Assembly: GCA_944474755.1 (NCBI GenBank)
Contig: OX104112.1
Span: 310,001-374,000, forward strand
Length of the DNA stretch: 64,000 bases
Direction: 5' to 3'
From: Limnoperna fortunei
Lineage: Eukaryota; Mollusca; Bivalvia; Mytilida; Modiolidae
Both the position numbers and the translations under genes were made by a program. Below, piece by piece: positions 60,239-64,000 of this stretch (the stretch's first letter is position 1; every line of letters begins with the position of its first letter). Under the pieces are notes generated by a model. It searched no databases, was not told the origin of the DNA, and saw only the letters and a list, made by a program, of their open reading frames with translations.

Positions 60239-60955
60239 GTCTCGCCTCGCATGTATAGGAATCCGGGGCAGCGGCGTAAACACCTGAACATCTTGCTTCA
60301 TATCTTTGTAAGTCTATCAAATTTGGTCCAGTGATACATGTAGCTTATGTACTTGCTAGGCAGTCACCTGACCTTGACCTCAATTTCATGGTCCAGCGAC
60401 TACATTAAAGTTTTTGGGGTTATGGCTGTTCCTCTGTAACCACACACATGGTAGGATGACAATATTTGGTATATAGCCTAATAGGTTGTTTATGACTAGT
60501 GCATAACTGTCTGGTAGGTGTCACCTGACATTGACCTCAATTTTACAGTCCAGCAACTACGTTAAAGTTTTGGGTTACAACAGTTTCTGTGTAATCACAC
60601 ATGGTAGGATGGCAATATTTGGTATATAGGTTGCTGATGAAGAGTACCTGACTGTCCTGCAGGTGTCACCTGGCCTTGACCTCAATTTCAAGGTCCAATG
60701 ACTACATTGTATGTTAAAGTTTTTGGATTAGGGCACGTCCTCTGTAACCCTACTTGGTAGGATGACAGTATTTGGTATATAGATTGCTAATGATAAGTAC
60801 ATTAGTGTCTCGTAGGTTTCAACTGACCATGACCTCAATTTTATGGTCCAGTGACTAAGTTAAAGTTTTTGGATTAAGTCTGTTTCTCTGTAACCATGCA
60901 TTATAATTTTGAATGATAATTTTTTGTCATTACTGATGTGGAATTCAGGCGAGAC
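60239..60955 (+). repeat. Repeat element with ~145-bp tandem units
   Basis: Begins GTCTCGCCTCGCATGTATAG and ends ATTCAGGCGAGAC, a short inverted pair. Inside, four to five copies carry CCTGACCTTGACCTCAATTT, GGTCCAGCGACTAC, TTAAAGTTTTTGG and GGTAGGATGACAATATTTGG. Noncoding. Confidence 0.8.
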
Positions 60956-62974
60956 ATTTTTCTGTGTCCACACTTGTTATGTCTATTTTGTTTGTCTGTT
61001 TTATGTTTAGTTTTTTCTTTCTATATTGTCTGTCGGCCATCTTTGTCTGTCTCTCTGTCAGTGTATGTATGTCTCTCTGTTTAATGTCTAGTCTTTCCTG
61101 TCAATATTGTCTGTCTGCCTCTGTCCCATCTCACTTTCTCTGTTTTTTGAATTCACCTGACCCAAAGGGTCATGTGAGCTTCTCTAATCACTTGTCGTTG
61201 TACTCATCATGGGCAGTAAACTTTTCACATGTCAATCTTCTCCAAAACCACTTGGCTTATTGGTACTTAACTTTGTCCGTCTGGCTGTCTTTCTGTCTCT
61301 CTCTGATTTATGTTTAGTCTTTGTCTTTATTGTCTGTCTACAATGTTGTCAATGGATGAAAATTTTCGAATCAGTTTTCCCAGCAACTAATTATCACAAC
61401 CACTTGAAATTGTACGTGACCTTACCATGTGGCCCTATATTGCGAGTACTGATTTCAGGTCTGTCGGATATCTACTTCCTGTTTACCGCTTTAATGATGT
61501 GAGTAGTGATGGTATATTGAATGAGCAGTAGCTCACAGGTTCCTAGTTTTATCTGTGTCTACCTACACTACATATCACATGGATTCTCCACACCCCATAG
61601 GCCCACCCTGGACATGGGCCCATTAGTGTCCACCCTTGTCTTTGACCACGGTGGGACACCCGCTGTTGCGTGGTGTCATGTCTATGTGATACATTCAGCT
61701 GAGTATGGATTGAAGCATTTACTCTAGAAACATCTTATACTGTTATCCAATTTGACAAGAGGTATTGTGCCCACTATGAAGCCAACAGCATGGAGTGGGC
61801 ACTCGTCCACCGTGGGCACAGAGTGGGCACGTTGGAAGCTGAGAATCTACGTAACCTGTAGTGTATTTCATTTTTATTGCCTTTGCTTGCTTCTCTGTCA
61901 TTCCCTATCTCGTGTCTGTCTGTCTGCATCAGTCCACGAAATAAGCACTAGACCTCGGGCCCAAAACCAGTAAAAATCTTTCGAACCATTAACCACATGA
62001 TGTTAACTTTTGTGCATCAATTTAACTTAACATGACAAAAATGACAAAAACATGATTATCGAAAATTTCTGTTTATAATGGGGACTGCCTCGTGTAAGTC
62101 TGGGTCTCTGTTTCTTTGGTCATTCTACCCGATTTTTCATCTTTGTGTCTGACCTTACCTGTTTTTATGTATTTCTACTGTCCTTGCATGTTTTTCTTAT
62201 GGTCTATAAGTCTTGTTCTTCTGGTTGTCTTTTCTTGTCTGTCTTTTATGACTTGGCTGTCCTGTTCATATTGATAAGTCAGGATGGATCTGTCTGTCTT
62301 GTCCTGTCTGTGTGTAAATATGTCTGCAGTCTGTGTTGTTGTCTGTCTTGACCTGTATGTATGTTTGTTGTTGTCTTATCTTATCCATGTCTGATTCAGT
62401 GTCTTTTGTGTCCTGTCTGTGGATGTCTGATTTGTTTTTCTGTCTGTTTGTCTTAACCTGTCTGTAAGTATGTCTGTGGTCTTTGTCTTGTTTGACAATC
62501 TACCTGTTTTGTCTATCTGTACCATCTGACTCTGTATATGTCTCCTATGTGTCCTACCTCTTGTCTGTCTCGGTGTCTGTCCTCTACATGTCTTGTCCTG
62601 TCAGTCTGTATGTATGTGTATATGTCTATCATTTGCTTGTCAGTTAATGTTCTTGTCTGGGCTTGTTTTATATTTATTGTTTTTATTACCTTTATTCTCA
62701 TATTAATGTATGATATCACATTTTAGTCTTAATGAAAAGATGTTGTACACATGTAGTAATAATTAAATGATGATCATTTTCACGTCCTGAATATACTTAA
62801 ATATTGCTTTCTTGACGTAAAATCACAACCAATCAATCAAATAATGAATCAATCTGTATGTATGTAATGTCCTTGTCTGGAATGGGCTGTCTTACTCCAT
62901 GTTATGTTTTGTTCTTGTGTATGTATGTCTGCTGTGAATCTATTGCATTACCTGTCTGTCTTGCCGTATTTTTT
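60956..62974. other. TGTCTG-rich low-complexity DNA with repeat fragments
   Basis: Long stretches of TGTCTGTCTG-like sequence. At 61152-61190 a hairpin TTCACCTGACCCAAAGGGTC..GTGAGC resembles the left end of the hairpin-ended family. 61.35-61.49 kb carries a diverged copy of the 160-bp repeat. A more GC-rich stretch at 61560-61850 has no recognisable product. A SINE tail remnant is at 62786-62850. Confidence 0.6.
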
Positions 62975-64000
62975 TCTGGCATGTCCTGTATGTGCTTATG
63001 TATGCTTCCTGTATGTGTTGTCTGAGTCTGTCCTGTCTGTATTTCTTTCTGCCATGTTCTGTATGTGCTTATGTATGCTTCCTGTATGTGTTGTTTGAGT
63101 CTGTCTTGTCTGTATTTCTTTCTGCCATGTCCTGTATGTGCTTATGCATGCCTCCTGTATGTGTTGTTCGAGTCTGTCTTGTCTGTATTTCTTTCTGCCA
63201 TGTCCTGTATGTGCTTATGCATACTTCCTGTATGTGTTGTTCCAGTCTGTCTTGTCTGTATTACTTTCTGCCATGTCCTGTATGTTCTTATGCATGCTTC
63301 CTGTATGTGTTGTTTGAGTCTGTCTTGTCTGTATTACTTTCTGCCATGTCCTTTTGTACTTATGCATGCTTCCTGTATGTGTTGTTTGAGTCTGTCTTGT
63401 CTGTATTACTTTCTGTCATGTCCTGTATGTGCTTATGCATGCTTCCTGTATGTGTTGTTTGAGTCTGTCTTGTCTGTATTACTTTCTGCCATGTCCTTTT
63501 GTACTTATGCATACTTCCTGTATGTGTTGTTTGAGTCCGTCTTGTCTGTATTTCTTTCTGTCATGTCCTGTATGTGCTTATGCATGCTTCCTGTATGGGT
63601 TGAGTCTGTCTTGTCTGTATTTCTTTCTGCCATGTCCTGTATGTTCTTATGCATGCACCGGTATCTGTTGTTGAGTCTGTCTTGTCTGTATTACTTTCTG
63701 CCATGTCCTGTATGTTCTTATGCATGCTTCCTGTATGTGTTGTTTGAGTCTGTCTTGTCTGTATTACTTTTTGCCATGTCCTTATGTGCTTATGCATACT
63801 TCCTGTATGTGTTGTTCAAGTCTGTCTTGTCTGTATTTCTTTCTGCCATGTCCTGTATGTGCTTATGCATACTTCCTGTATGTGTTGTTCAAGTCTGTCT
63901 TGTCTGTATTACTTTCTGCCATGTCCTTTTGTACTTATGCATACTTCCTGTATGTGTTGTTTGAGTCCGTCTTGTCTGTATTTCTTTCTGTCATGTCCTG
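62975..64000 (+). repeat. 73-bp satellite, ~14 units, running off the window
   Basis: Unit: TGCCATGTCCTGTATGTGCT, TATGCATGCTTCCTGTATGT, GTTGTTTGAGTCTGTCTTGT, CTGTATTTCTTTC. The unit has no stop codon in any plus-strand frame. Because 73 is not a multiple of 3, all three frames cycle through the same peptide set, so long overlapping frames (up to 299 codons) arise. The peptide is Cys/Leu/Met-rich (SLSCLYFFLPCPVC). I regard these as by-products and not genes. Confidence 0.95.

Noticed and set aside
60086..60334. 82-codon frame as a possible further ankyrin-gene exon
   Set aside because: It is made of TGTCTG-rich sequence and a repeat element start; no ankyrin or other pattern and no good acceptor.
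62992..63964. Overlapping 156- and 299-codon frames with Cys-rich repeats
   Set aside because: All three frames are open because the 73-bp unit lacks stops; low-complexity composition and no gene signals.

Overview
This is a window of animal nuclear DNA: AT-rich, dominated by repeats, with very little coding sequence. Genes are split by GT-AG introns. It carries tRNA-headed SINEs, non-LTR retrotransposon fragments, many small inverted-repeat DNA transposons, a FLYWCH/MULE transposase, single THAP and SAP exons, and an ankyrin gene with one repeat per exon. Together these fit a marine invertebrate, most likely a bivalve mollusc; I could not narrow it further. No tRNA, rRNA or CRISPR was found. 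Nearly all short open frames are chance frames.

Layout. 0.2-3.8 kb: a PIF/Harbinger-like MITE with an unfilled paralogous site beside it, short tandem repeats and two SINEs. 6.4-7.3 kb: a hAT-like non-autonomous element, with a second, inverted copy at 35.2-35.9 kb. 8.9-10.7 kb: a satellite built from the head of a SINE and ending in a full SINE. 11-12.2 kb: a flank repeated at 45.2-46.0 kb; each copy precedes an array of the same 56-bp satellite. The first array (12.3-22.85 kb) shows higher-order structure; the second (46.7-49.6 kb) is older and broken by TA-flanked inverted-repeat elements.

26.48-33.65 kb is one 7.17-kb MULE-type DNA transposon. It has 15-bp tandem repeats in inverted orientation at its ends and an 8-bp CT-rich flanking duplication. 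Inside is a three-exon transposase gene with a TATA box; one base is missing in the FLYWCH finger. It sits at the 3' end of a minus-strand LINE. Beyond it come a THAP first exon (36.2 kb), a 2.83-kb element with GC-rich ends (36.9-39.7 kb), a perfect 130-bp-arm palindrome (43.3-43.65 kb), a SAP-domain first exon and a second LINE tail (43.75-44.75 kb).

51.0-59.6 kb holds the clearest host gene: a plus-strand ankyrin-repeat gene with six visible phase-0 exons, probably continuing past the last one. Three exons are recent tandem exon-plus-intron duplicates. The two most similar exons differ only at amino-acid-changing sites, several of them at predicted target-binding positions, while their introns are almost the same. 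The rest, to 64 kb, is introns or intergenic DNA full of tandem repeats, ending in a 73-bp satellite that runs off the window.
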